Below are positions 44,850 through 53,084 of a DNA stretch of 64,000 bases, piece after piece. Source of the DNA: Fictibacillus nanhaiensis (GTDB taxonomy: Bacteria > Bacillota > Bacilli > Bacillales > Fictibacillaceae); contig JAFHKR010000039.1 of the NCBI GenBank assembly GCA_017052515.1, positions 1 through 64,000 on the forward strand. The letters run 5' to 3'. A model generated the notes under the pieces. That model did no database searches. It had not been told where the DNA came from and saw only the letters and a list, made by a program, of their open reading frames with translations. The position numbers and the translations under genes are program-made. Positions within the stretch are counted from its first letter, which is position 1. Each line of letters starts with the position of its first letter.

Positions 44850-45227
44850 TTAAACGGTGACGACCTTGTTTTCAGAAACAAACTCCCCGAAAACTAACTT
44901 CTCAAGAGGTGCTACATGTGTTACGAATTCCTCTAAACGTTCTTTCACCTCTAGATCCCGGTCAAATTCTTCCATCGTCATTCGTGCATGTTCTTCAGAT
45001 TGAAAGCGAAGAAGGCCGATCCAGAGTTCTTCTCCTTCTTCAACTTGCAGTTTTTCCGAAATAGAAGAAAGCCCATAATTTTTTGGTGAAGTGGAGAGTT
45101 TGAAAATCTGTTCTGTTACCCCTCCGTATTCTTGGAACTTTTTGTTGGATGTATCGGATATTTCAAGAAATTTTTCTTTCACTTCAGGTTTTAATTTATA
45201 AAAATATACGAGTAGATATGCCATCAT
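44850..45227 (-). CDS. Hypothetical protein, dimeric alpha/beta-barrel-like
   Basis: 125 aa starting MMAYLLVYFYKLKPEVKEKF. Sequence pattern (strand, helix, LWIGLLRFQSEEHARMTMEE) fits a ferredoxin-like stress-response or DUF1428-like dimeric barrel. Its ATG overlaps the stop of the upstream alpha/beta hydrolase by four bases, so the two are translationally coupled. Function unknown. Confidence 0.72.
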   Translation of the reverse strand: MMAYLLVYFYKLKPEVKEKFLEISDTSNKKFQEYGGVTEQIFKLSTSPKNYGLSSISEKLQVEEGEELWIGLLRFQSEEHARMTMEEFDRDLEVKERLEEFVTHVAPLEKLVFGEFVSENKVVTV

Positions 45228-46075
45228 TTAACCTCCGATTTTTTTAGCCATTTTGATAAAACTAGATCGATCACAACTCCTGGTCTGTCCCAATGCAACA
45301 AGTGTGTCGTGTTTGGAACTACTTTTAGTTCACCGTGTGCGTTCTTTCTAAACGTATCCGCGGTCTGCAATCTTAATTCTGACAAACGCTCAGGCACAGT
45401 GGATACAAGTAAAGTAATACCTGGCGGCAGAAGGTGATAAATATCTTCTGTTTCGTTCAAATGCATGCCACGAATGATATGTCGAGCAGTTTCCCCTTTT
45501 GCATGCCAGTAAACTTTGCCATCTCTTTCAAATCCAAGATCTTTAACAGCGACATCTTTTAACGATGACCACATCAAATAGTTTTCTTTTTCTGCTCGAA
45601 AAAAGTCATTCCATGAATCGAACACGTACTCATCAAAATCTTTTTCATAATGGTCCATCTCTTCTTCTAAAGAGGAAGACCATATACGCTTAGTTTGATA
45701 GCCGCCGTCAATTAAAATCGTATCCAAAACATGTTCAGGATAACGAACCAAATAGTGAAGAGCTAGAAAGCTGCCCCAAGAGTGTGATAAGAAATAGAAA
45801 TCGCTTACATTTAATTGCTTTAATAAACCATTTAGCCAATCAACAAGTCTAGGCATCTCATAATCTCTAGGAGTGTCAAAGGGCTCAGATCTCCCGTGAC
45901 CTGGAGCATCGAACGCAATGATCTTAAAATCCTTCTGTAACTCCTCAGCTACTTCTAGAAAACTAAGGCTCGTACTTCCTAATCCGTGTAAGCAAACAAT
46001 GGTAGGATTGTGAGCTTCACCCCATTCTGTAAGACCGATTATTTTTTCTTTGTATGGGATTAGTGACCTTCTCAT
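45224..46075 (-). CDS. Alpha/beta hydrolase
   Basis: 283-residue hydrolase. IVCLHGLGSTSLSFLEVAEEL carries the HG oxyanion motif, FYFLSHSWGSFLALHYL the nucleophile elbow S-x-S-W-G-S, DTILIDGGYQ the acid region, and PNTTHLLHWDRPG the catalytic His. It is cytoplasmic, with no signal. GGAGTTGG precedes the ATG. The four-base overlap with the 125-aa gene makes a two-gene operon. Substrate unknown. Confidence 0.85.
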   Translation of the reverse strand: MRRSLIPYKEKIIGLTEWGEAHNPTIVCLHGLGSTSLSFLEVAEELQKDFKIIAFDAPGHGRSEPFDTPRDYEMPRLVDWLNGLLKQLNVSDFYFLSHSWGSFLALHYLVRYPEHVLDTILIDGGYQTKRIWSSSLEEEMDHYEKDFDEYVFDSWNDFFRAEKENYLMWSSLKDVAVKDLGFERDGKVYWHAKGETARHIIRGMHLNETEDIYHLLPPGITLLVSTVPERLSELRLQTADTFRKNAHGELKVVPNTTHLLHWDRPGVVIDLVLSKWLKKSEVK

Positions 46076-46258
46076 CCCTCTGCCAACTCCTGATTATTTC
46101 AAAAAAATTCCGTTTCATTTCACTTAGTGAAGTTTTGTATCTTTCAATAGTATCATATTATTATAAAATCGTTTGAATAGTTTGAAAAGAATGGAATGAT
46201 TACGAACCATAAAATGGTAATATGGTAATAGGATGTCATATACAAAGGGGGAGAGTTA

Positions 46259-46705
46259 ATGGATAGCAATCCATATGTAAAGAGAAGTTCATATTTACTG
46301 CTTGCCATATTTCCTGTATTGATGGTGGGTTATTACTTTGCTGTAAATCATGAAAATTTGTTCTTTCTATATGAGTGGGCGTTGCTAGTGATAGTATTTG
46401 GAGCAGGTTTAATGTCTTTAATCGGTGCCTTTAAAACAAAAGAAAAAGAAAAGTGGGTTTTACTTTCAATACTAGCGTTTTGTGTTCAGTTTGCAGTTCT
46501 CGCTATGTTTTTAGGACCTTTGACGTTTTACTTCATGTTTTTTGGGTACTACGCAGCAGCGATACTGGGGATGACTGTGTTTGGAATCACGATCTCTAAA
46601 GTGGATAACTATCGATTCATTTCTGTTATTTTTATGATCATTTCTGTGCTGCTTACTCTATACATGTTTTTTTTACAATCGTTATGGGGGCAAGATCTAA
46701 CGTAA
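46259..46705 (+). CDS. Predicted membrane protein (148 aa)
   Basis: Four hydrophobic helices: YLLLAIFPVLMVGYYFAV, YEWALLVIVFGAGLMSLIGA, WVLLSILAFCVQFAVLAMFL and, after FMFFGYYAAAILGMTVFGIT, a final FISVIFMIISVLLTLYMFFL. AAGGGGGAGAG precedes the ATG. It ends 17 bp before the lipoprotein start and is probably co-expressed with it. Family not recognised. Confidence 0.72.
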   Translation: MDSNPYVKRSSYLLLAIFPVLMVGYYFAVNHENLFFLYEWALLVIVFGAGLMSLIGAFKTKEKEKWVLLSILAFCVQFAVLAMFLGPLTFYFMFFGYYAAAILGMTVFGITISKVDNYRFISVIFMIISVLLTLYMFFLQSLWGQDLT

Positions 46706-46722
46706 AGAAAGCGGGGAATTGG

Positions 46723-47229
46723 ATGTTACTGTGCGTTAAGAGAATAACGTTGATTTTGAGTTGTCTCCTTTTATTAATAGCTGTGGGATGTACTTCATTC
46801 CGCTCCTCTAATGAGGTAAAAGTGACTTCTGAAATGAATAAGTTGATTTCGGATTATATCATTCTTCATTATGATGGAGTATATCCAAAAACGGATAAAC
46901 AGTTTGAAGTTCACAAGATCTATGGAGCGAAAGAAACGGGAGCAGTAACATCGGTCTATCTATATTCTTTGTTTTTAGGTTTTAACGAAGAAACGAAGAC
47001 TGAAGGGCAATCCGGTCATTCAGTTCCTGCTGTGATCAAACTCAAGAGTGAAGGCGGCAAGTATGTGATCTCACATTATAAGGAACCACGCGATGGAGCT
47101 GACTTTAAACGATCCTTGTATAAAATCTTTCCGAGAAAATACGCAGGAATAGCATTAAAAGACACGGAAAATTCCGCAGGTCTTCAGAAGGAGATGAAAC
47201 AAAAGGCAGAAATGTGGCTAAGAAAATAG
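46723..47229 (+). CDS. Lipoprotein of unknown function
   Basis: 168 aa from ATG 46723 (GCGGGG upstream). MLLCVKRITLILSCLLLLIA ending in VGC is a lipoprotein signal with lipobox IAVGC. The mature part is a small alpha/beta domain (ISDYIILHYDGVYPKTDKQF, SVYLYSLFLGFNEETK, GGKYVISHYKEPRDGADF). Similar uncharacterised lipoproteins occur in Bacillus. It probably pairs with the preceding membrane protein. Confidence 0.75.
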   Translation: MLLCVKRITLILSCLLLLIAVGCTSFRSSNEVKVTSEMNKLISDYIILHYDGVYPKTDKQFEVHKIYGAKETGAVTSVYLYSLFLGFNEETKTEGQSGHSVPAVIKLKSEGGKYVISHYKEPRDGADFKRSLYKIFPRKYAGIALKDTENSAGLQKEMKQKAEMWLRK

Positions 47230-47262
47230 CACTATTTATGTTCACAAAAAATCCTAAGGAAA

Positions 47263-47305
47263 AGTGATTCAAATCACACATTCTCTTTTATCATTCTTTT
47301 ACGAT
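47263..47305 (+). promoter_or_regulatory. FNR-type box and promoter of hmp
   Basis: AGTGATTCAAATCACA (47263-47278) is a near-perfect dyad matching the CRP/FNR-family consensus TGTGA-N6-TCACA. A -10 candidate TACGAT lies at 47300-47305; a start about 47312 would place the dyad centre at -41.5, the class II activator position. This predicts anaerobic or NO-linked control. Confidence 0.65.
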
Positions 47306-47338
47306 AGAGTTGTAGGAAGAATATAAGGGGGAATTGAC

Positions 47339-48550
47339 ATGTTACAACAAAAAACCATTGAAATTATTAAGTCAACCGTACCTGTTTTGCAAGTACACGG
47401 AGAAACGATTACTTCCCGTTTCTATGAAATGCTGTTTCAGAAACATCCAGAGCTTTTGAATATATTTAACCATGCAAACCAAAAAAAAGGTCGTCAGCAA
47501 GCTGCATTAGCAAACGCAGTATACGCAGCAGCAGCAAATATCGATAAGCTTGAATCCATCATTCCGGTCGTAAAAGGAATCGCCCATAAACATCGTAGTC
47601 TAGGCGTGAAGCCAGAGCACTATCCTGTGGTCGGTGAAAACCTGCTTCTTGCAATGAAAGACGTACTTGGTGACGTTGCTACTGATGAAATCATTAATGC
47701 TTGGGCGGAAGCATATGGGGTGATCGCGGATGTATTTATTGGTATTGAACGAACCATGTATGAGGATGCGGGTTGGGAAGGCTTTAGACCTTTTGTCGTA
47801 GCACGGAAAGTAGAAGAAAGCTCTGTAATAACGTCCTTCTATTTAGTACCGCAAGATGAAAAGCCACTTGCAAAATTTAAGCCCGGCCAATTTGTGAGTG
47901 TCAAAATGGATATCCCAGGTCAGGAAAACACACATATTAGACAGTATAGCTTGTCTGATGCTCCAGGGAAAAGCAGCTACCGAATCTCTGTAAAAAAAGA
48001 AAGCGGTAGAAATGCAGTAGAAGGAATGGTTTCCGTTTATTTGCATGAGAATGTAAAAGAAGGCGACATCCTTTACTTGAGCGCTCCAGCAGGCGATTTT
48101 TATTTAAATACAACCAGTGAAAAGCACGTAGTACTTATTAGTGGAGGTGTAGGTTTAACTCCTATGGTGAGTATGCTGAAAACCGTAGCAAGTGAACAGA
48201 AAGGACGAAAAATCACATTTGTTCATGCTGCAATCAACGGCCAAGCACACGCTTTAAAGAAAGAAGTTAAAGAAATTGCAGAAGCTTCAGATCATATCAC
48301 TACACATTTTGTGTATGAAAGTCCATTAGACGATGACCTAGACTATACAAAGACTGGTTACGTCGATCAAGCTTGGTTGAAGGAGATTTTACCTTTAAAA
48401 GATGATGCAGAATACTATTTCTGTGGTCCGATTCCATTTATGCAGGTGATACATACAGCTCTTCAAGAGTTGAATGTACCAAAAGAATACATTCATTTTG
48501 AGTTCTTTGGCCCGGCCTCTGATCTCGAGAAGGAAAGTATCAAGGCATAA
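47339..48550 (+). CDS. hmp: Flavohemoglobin / nitric oxide dioxygenase
   Basis: 403 aa. The globin domain (1-140) has proximal His in IAHKHRSLGVKPEHYPVVGE; the FAD domain carries RQYSLSD (IRQYSLSDAPGKSSYRISVK), and the NAD domain LISGGVGLTPMVSML and YYFCGPIPFMQ. It oxidises NO to nitrate with O2 and NAD(P)H. GGGGGAAT precedes the ATG. The gene is monocistronic between the FNR-like promoter and a strong terminator. Confidence 0.95.
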   Translation: MLQQKTIEIIKSTVPVLQVHGETITSRFYEMLFQKHPELLNIFNHANQKKGRQQAALANAVYAAAANIDKLESIIPVVKGIAHKHRSLGVKPEHYPVVGENLLLAMKDVLGDVATDEIINAWAEAYGVIADVFIGIERTMYEDAGWEGFRPFVVARKVEESSVITSFYLVPQDEKPLAKFKPGQFVSVKMDIPGQENTHIRQYSLSDAPGKSSYRISVKKESGRNAVEGMVSVYLHENVKEGDILYLSAPAGDFYLNTTSEKHVVLISGGVGLTPMVSMLKTVASEQKGRKITFVHAAINGQAHALKKEVKEIAEASDHITTHFVYESPLDDDLDYTKTGYVDQAWLKEILPLKDDAEYYFCGPIPFMQVIHTALQELNVPKEYIHFEFFGPASDLEKESIKA

Positions 48551-48555
48551 AGAAG

Positions 48556-48594
48556 CAAAACACCTTCCTGAACGTGAACGAGGAAGGTGTTTTG
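48556..48594. terminator. Bidirectional terminator
   Basis: 14-bp perfect stem (48556-48569 with 48581-48594) between hmp and the convergent membrane gene. Confidence 0.88.
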
Positions 48595-48924
48595 TTATTT
48601 AGACGAAGGATAGTGGAAGCTTTGTATCATTGATTTCCGTTTAACTAGGAGGAGAATCAACAAGGAAACTAGACTTATTGAAATAATCCAGGCGCCTAAA
48701 TAGATGCCACCGATTGTAAATGCTCTAGAGATTCTTACAGAAAAGAAAATCCACCCCACTATGCCAACTGTACCTATACATAAGTTAAGCATCAAACTGA
48801 CAAAGAAGTGGGGAAGCACCATACCCGTATGGGATACCGTAAACTTGGCGTATTTGTAGCTGATCGGTAATCCGAGTAGAAGAAACAATGTATAAAAAAT
48901 CACATTAAGGTCTGCTTCACTCAA
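48595..48924 (-). CDS. Predicted membrane protein (109 aa)
   Basis: Three hydrophobic helices: VIFYTLFLLLGLPISY, LMLNLCIGTVGIVGWIFFSV and YLGAWIISISLVSLLILLLV. I start at TTG 48924, where AAGGAG lies eight bases upstream; the GTG at 48933 abuts that site. Function unknown. Confidence 0.65.
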   Translation of the reverse strand: MSEADLNVIFYTLFLLLGLPISYKYAKFTVSHTGMVLPHFFVSLMLNLCIGTVGIVGWIFFSVRISRAFTIGGIYLGAWIISISLVSLLILLLVKRKSMIQSFHYPSSK

Positions 48925-48991
48925 ATGGTTCACTCCTTTTTATGACGTAATATTCCTTTATTCTTAACAACCGAAAAACATTCCATATCAT

Positions 48992-49030
48992 AAAAAAACT
49001 CGATAAGGTCAATCTTTGCCTCATCGAGTC
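48992..49030 (-). terminator. Terminator of the orphan permease pair
   Basis: On the minus strand ACTCGATGAGG pairs with ACCTTATCGAGT (one bulge/mismatch), followed by T7. Confidence 0.75.
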
Positions 49031-49041
49031 ATTCTTATTCA

Positions 49042-50070
49042 TTAATTGTCAGTTCCAGTCTTCATAATCCTATCAAACTGTTCTTGAGATAATTTCTTAA
49101 CTTGTAAAGGAGCCTTCACCTTTCTTACTTTTCGGCTTCTTTTCGTATAAGCACCCTTTGCAAGGTATTGACGTTTCATTGCTTCAACCATAAAGTTCAA
49201 CGCTAGGATGGTTACTGCAAATCCCGCGAGTGGAGCAAATACGATCCACCGATCACCACGAATTTGATAGTAGTTGGCACCAATCATGCTCGACCATTCG
49301 TTAATCATAGCAACAGGCACGGTATTATTTTCTAACGGATCAAGTGTAACAAAGTCAGTTCCACCAATAAAAACTTGTAAAATGCCAAGATGGGCTGCAA
49401 GTAAAAGCGTTGCGATTAGCTGCTGGCTGTATAGGATGCTTAATCGCGGTTTTAAATATGGTAATACGTGTTTACGAAGCTTGTGAATTCTGCCTCCTCC
49501 TAGCACTTTAACGGAAGAGATAAATTCATTCTCTAGAAATTTGGATGTTTCGTTGGCTACCGTTACCATCACGGTAGGGACAGCGATTAATATGAGAATC
49601 ATCATTGAAAAAATGGTTTGTTGTTCTTTCGGAACAGACCAAGTAAAAATCTGAAGAACAGGATATATGAGCAAATAAGCAACAATGGTAGCAGGTGCAT
49701 AATAAAAAGATTCAAAGAGTTTGCTTGAAATCCTAAGAACAGGCTTTGGTAGCTGACTCAAGATTAATCCCAATAGCGTTCCGAAGAAAAGACGAGCGAA
49801 CGCGATTAAGAAGGCAAATCCTAATGTATACTTTGCTCCATCGATCACCTTGTGTAATATGCTGACACCAAATCGATCTGTACCAAAAGGCATTTCTTTA
49901 AAAGGAGCGAGAGGTGCTGAATCAATGGGCTGCTTTTGTTCATCAAATCGAATTTGCATCACTGGCTGTTTTTCATTGGGTACAAAATGTGAATAGATGA
50001 TGCTTCCGAGAAACAAAGATACAATAATTAGAAAACCACTCAAAAATAACGGACTTCTCCATACAGACAT
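49042..50070 (-). CDS. ABC transporter permease, DppC/OppC-like (divergent)
   Basis: 342-residue permease with about six membrane helices and an N-terminal extracytoplasmic segment (NEKQPVMQIRFDEQKQPI), as in OppC proteins. FIGGTDFVTLD and the EAMKRQYLAKGA tail are family-like, while the EAA loop is weakly conserved (ISSVKVLGGGRIHKLRKHVL). ATG 50070 has GAGGAGGTGG upstream, provided by the end of the preceding gene, from which it is one base away. Neither ATP-binding nor solute-binding genes are adjacent. Confidence 0.8.
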   Translation of the reverse strand: MSVWRSPLFLSGFLIIVSLFLGSIIYSHFVPNEKQPVMQIRFDEQKQPIDSAPLAPFKEMPFGTDRFGVSILHKVIDGAKYTLGFAFLIAFARLFFGTLLGLILSQLPKPVLRISSKLFESFYYAPATIVAYLLIYPVLQIFTWSVPKEQQTIFSMMILILIAVPTVMVTVANETSKFLENEFISSVKVLGGGRIHKLRKHVLPYLKPRLSILYSQQLIATLLLAAHLGILQVFIGGTDFVTLDPLENNTVPVAMINEWSSMIGANYYQIRGDRWIVFAPLAGFAVTILALNFMVEAMKRQYLAKGAYTKRSRKVRKVKAPLQVKKLSQEQFDRIMKTGTDN

Positions 50071-50071
50071 C

Positions 50072-51025
50072 TTACGCCACCTCCTCATCATTACGTCCTA
50101 GCTTATACTCCAGAATGTAGGAGGAAAGTGTAAATAATAAATAAAATGGAACGAACATGAGTAAAACGCTCACTGTAATGACATCCGGCGTCGTAGGTCC
50201 ATTATCGAGCATAAAATCAGTGATACCGGGAATTGCCATAATTGTCTCTACCATAAAGAGTGTAGAGATTAATAACCAATAGACGTTCTTTGAATAATAA
50301 AACAGACTCAAAAGTGAATTTCTTAACATGTGAATATAAAGGACTAGCGCATATCGTATTCCTTTTGCGCGTGCAAATTCTACATACATTTTTGAATCTT
50401 CATCATCAAGTAAAAACAGCAACGTTCTAATTAAGAAAAGGGTTGGTAGAATGCTCAAACAAAAGATCGGTAGAAAATAGCTAGGATTTTGATCGCTATG
50501 TACGATTGGGAATAAAAGGTTTCCCGTATTTCTAACATACAAAATCATACTATATTGAATGATTACAACTATAAAAATATCAGGTAAGGACTCGAGTGAA
50601 AAGAATAAGAAGCGAATTCCTTTTTGAATACGGTCAGGCAAGATCTTGATGATCAGAGCTAGTATAATTGATGAAGCGATGGCTAAAAAAAATGCACCTA
50701 ACACTAGTTTTATAGAATAAAAATAAGGTTTTAAAATGGTTGGAAATAGTAATTTTTCCTGTTGATACTCATAAAAAGTTACGTTTGAAAATGTTACGAG
50801 ATTTATCAACAAATCCCATATCTTATCAAGATAAGGTTCAAAAAATAATCCTAGATCCTGGTTTAAAAAAAGTGCATTAGTGAGTGCCCCAGATTCTAAC
50901 AAACGAGCTACAGCTTCTATACCCTGAACATTGCTGAAGAAAAGGTAAGGAAGTGCACCAATGAAAAAAACACCTACGATCGGCATCAAAAAATAAACAA
51001 TGCGCCGAAGGACAAGTAAATACAT
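50072..51025 (-). CDS. ABC transporter permease, DppB/OppB-like (divergent)
   Basis: 317 aa with six or so membrane helices starting at MYLLVLRRIVYFLMPIVGVF. The EAA region is YVEFARAKGIRYALVLYIHM, and the following LISTLFMVETIMAIPGITDF is the typical OppB C-terminal signature. GGGGGAAAATTTT precedes the ATG. It is tightly coupled with the OppC-like gene. The absence of ATPase and binding-protein genes leaves the complex incomplete in this locus. Confidence 0.82.
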   Translation of the reverse strand: MYLLVLRRIVYFLMPIVGVFFIGALPYLFFSNVQGIEAVARLLESGALTNALFLNQDLGLFFEPYLDKIWDLLINLVTFSNVTFYEYQQEKLLFPTILKPYFYSIKLVLGAFFLAIASSIILALIIKILPDRIQKGIRFLFFSLESLPDIFIVVIIQYSMILYVRNTGNLLFPIVHSDQNPSYFLPIFCLSILPTLFLIRTLLFLLDDEDSKMYVEFARAKGIRYALVLYIHMLRNSLLSLFYYSKNVYWLLISTLFMVETIMAIPGITDFMLDNGPTTPDVITVSVLLMFVPFYLLFTLSSYILEYKLGRNDEEVA

Positions 51026-51120
51026 AAAATTTTCCCCCTAAATCTCTCTATCTCTTTTTTATCTAATAAAGTTAACTATAATTATTCGACATAATCCATT
51101 ATTTTCCTCCATATAAAAAT

Positions 51121-51150
51121 AAAAAAGCTCCCGCTCGGGAAACTTATTTT
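51121..51150 (-). terminator. Probable terminator of the GyrI-hydrolase-DinB operon
   Basis: On the minus strand TTCCCG-AG-CGGGAGC followed by T6; short stem. Confidence 0.6.
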
Positions 51151-51157
51151 AGAATGC

Positions 51158-51658
51158 TTAAGTATGTTTTCCATGGACCGACGTCCAGATCATAACGCTT
51201 AGCCAAACCCTTGTAATCTGGTTGATGTGAGTAAGGTCATGAACGGCCCACGTGGATAATAATTGTTGTAGGGTAATAGATCCAAACTCAGGATGTAATC
51301 CAGTCTTACTCAGATCAAGGGAACTTATATTTAAAGTACCTAATTGATATAAGCTTTGCTGCCGACTTTGTGAAAATTCACGCAGCAGCTCTTCCACCCC
51401 TGTTTCTTTTCCCAGATGAGAGAATCGATCAAAGGGTGGAAGAGGTGCATTCTCATAGCTTGAAAGAATGCTATTAATCCGTGGTATCCAGTTGCTCTTT
51501 TCACAGTCGATCAAGTGAGCGACGACTTCAAGAGAATTCCATGAATCTCCACCCTCATTGCCATTTAACCACTCATTTGAGAGTCCTGATAACAAGTTTG
51601 TCAAAACGGCAGGTGTATGCTCTAAAATTTCGAGAGCTTCACTTTGTTTAAAGTTCAT
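51158..51658 (-). CDS. DinB family protein
   Basis: 166-residue DinB four-helix protein. Histidines in SLEVVAHLIDCEKSNW and LLSTWAVHDLTHINQI give the metal site (H...HxxxH). GGAG sits 10 bases before the ATG, inside the end of the alpha/beta hydrolase gene, which it overlaps by 11 bases. Last gene of a three-gene operon. Specific activity unknown. Confidence 0.82.
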   Translation of the reverse strand: MNFKQSEALEILEHTPAVLTNLLSGLSNEWLNGNEGGDSWNSLEVVAHLIDCEKSNWIPRINSILSSYENAPLPPFDRFSHLGKETGVEELLREFSQSRQQSLYQLGTLNISSLDLSKTGLHPEFGSITLQQLLSTWAVHDLTHINQITRVWLSVMIWTSVHGKHT

Positions 51659-52325
51659 GGTTTAATACTCCATTCTTCAAAGTGATAAAATCATCAATCC
51701 TTTTTATCACACTTTTAACCGTATCAATAGACGTTAGGATATCGTTGTCCACTTCAAGTGCATGATTTGCATCTGTAGGAATCATACAGTCTATTGATGG
51801 GTTACGTATGATTTGATTCATTTTATCAATGTCATAAAAGGGATCTTTATCCCCAATTACACAAAGGCTGTCCTGGATACATGTGCTTAGTGTTTGAAAA
51901 ACCTGTTCATCAATTAAACGAGGTGTTAGCCAGATTGCCTTCGTGCTCCGGCTGGGCAACATGTCTAGTGCGGTGGGTATAGCCATAGTGCCAAAGGATT
52001 TTCCTATCAGGTAATAAGATTTATAAATGGTGTGATCAACCACTTCATTTAAAACTGTGGAAACATCGTTAATAAGGGCTGATGTGATTTCATCAAAGCT
52101 GAAATCTTCGTATTCTGTTGAAGAATAAGGATAGTTTACATGTAATACATCATATCCTTTGCTTAAAAAAGCTCCAGAAGAAAAATGGAACAACGGGGAT
52201 TTAACCGTATACCCTATACCCGGAAGCATGATGGCGAGCCCTATTGGCTGATCTGTTTTGGTTTGTATTACGTAAGGAATCTTCAGCTGTTTATACCCAG
52301 AGATAGTAGCAGATTTCTCTTTCAT
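51648..52325 (-). CDS. Alpha/beta hydrolase
   Basis: 225 aa. Features are PIGLAIMLPGIGYTVKSPLF, nucleophile elbow YLIGKSFGTMAIPTAL (G-K-S-F-G), acid in VIGDKDPFYD and His in PTDANHALE. ATG 52325 has GGGAGGTT upstream; an earlier start at 52343 lies against the upstream stop. It follows the GyrI-like gene by 22 bp and overlaps the DinB gene. Substrate unknown. Confidence 0.78.
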   Translation of the reverse strand: MKEKSATISGYKQLKIPYVIQTKTDQPIGLAIMLPGIGYTVKSPLFHFSSGAFLSKGYDVLHVNYPYSSTEYEDFSFDEITSALINDVSTVLNEVVDHTIYKSYYLIGKSFGTMAIPTALDMLPSRSTKAIWLTPRLIDEQVFQTLSTCIQDSLCVIGDKDPFYDIDKMNQIIRNPSIDCMIPTDANHALEVDNDILTSIDTVKSVIKRIDDFITLKNGVLNHEL

Positions 52326-52347
52326 ATTGGAACCTCCCTCCATAGTA

Positions 52348-52827
52348 TTATTGAATGGTATCGTACAATTCGATCTTTAATTGATCTACATTGTTAAAGG
52401 AATAGAAAACCTCGATGTGCCAGTTGTTTAGAAGCCTAACGTATCCATTCTTTTGGGTCCACTTGTGTAATCTTTCATAGGTGTCTTTAATTTCTTCATT
52501 TCTTCCAACATGTTGGATGCTAGCATATCTTTGAGGTGGAATAGTTAAAGTCACCAGTCCAGTTGGAACATTTTCGAAGTTTTCTACTTCCACACAGACC
52601 CAATATCCATCTTCTTGAACTGTAGAAGCATCAACAATGAACGCTCCTATTTGAACGGCTGGGTCCACAACATGCAGAATGGACTCTAGTTGGGATTGCA
52701 GACTCTTCGAAGCTTTCGGAATCTCGTGGATGTATTGATCTCCCTCGCAAAGAACCCTCAAACCAACTAGCTTCATCTCCTGATGTTCCGTTACTACGGG
52801 TGTTTTAAGAACTGTTTTCTTATACAT
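52348..52827 (-). CDS. GyrI-like / AraC effector-binding-domain protein
   Basis: 159 aa of the stand-alone effector-binding (GyrI/BmrR-C) fold. EMKLVGLRVLCEGDQYIHEI, YWVCVEVENFENVPTGLVTL and PQRYASIQHVGRNEEIKDTY are the characteristic strands. There is no DNA-binding domain. ATG 52827 has GGAG eight bases upstream. First gene of the operon. Related proteins bind or hydrolyse small hydrophobic toxins; the ligand is unknown here. Confidence 0.8.
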   Translation of the reverse strand: MYKKTVLKTPVVTEHQEMKLVGLRVLCEGDQYIHEIPKASKSLQSQLESILHVVDPAVQIGAFIVDASTVQEDGYWVCVEVENFENVPTGLVTLTIPPQRYASIQHVGRNEEIKDTYERLHKWTQKNGYVRLLNNWHIEVFYSFNNVDQLKIELYDTIQ

Positions 52828-53021
52828 TGCCAAAACTCCTTTTTCCTTCTATTACTACTTTCTTCTCGTAAAGAAAATGTTATCCTTTATTTTCCTGAAA
52901 AGGAAGAAGGATTTCCTGTTATTATCAGTTTTCTCCTACCATTCTACTGTTTGTTATGAAAACGCATACAACCAATGGCGCAAAAGCTTCTATGCTCCTT
53001 ATTTATTTCAATCAAACATGC

Positions 53022-53045
53022 TAAACTATTGGTGAAACGTTTCGA
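53022..53045 (+). promoter_or_regulatory. Operator (TGAAACGTTTCGA) and -10 of the glucanase gene
   Basis: TGAAACGTTTCGA at 53033-53045 is identical to sites at 59020 and 59209. A -10 candidate TAAACT at 53022-53027 puts the operator over the transcription start. The AAACGTTT core with a central CG is typical of LacI-family operators. Confidence 0.7.
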
Positions 53046-53084
53046 CTGACTATTTTTCTAAGTATGGAGAGGAGCAAAGCGTCC

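Noticed and set aside
49042-51025. Frameshift or truncation of the OppB/OppC-like genes
   Set aside because: Both frames are full length for the family and start behind good ribosome sites; divergence, not damage, explains the weak motifs.
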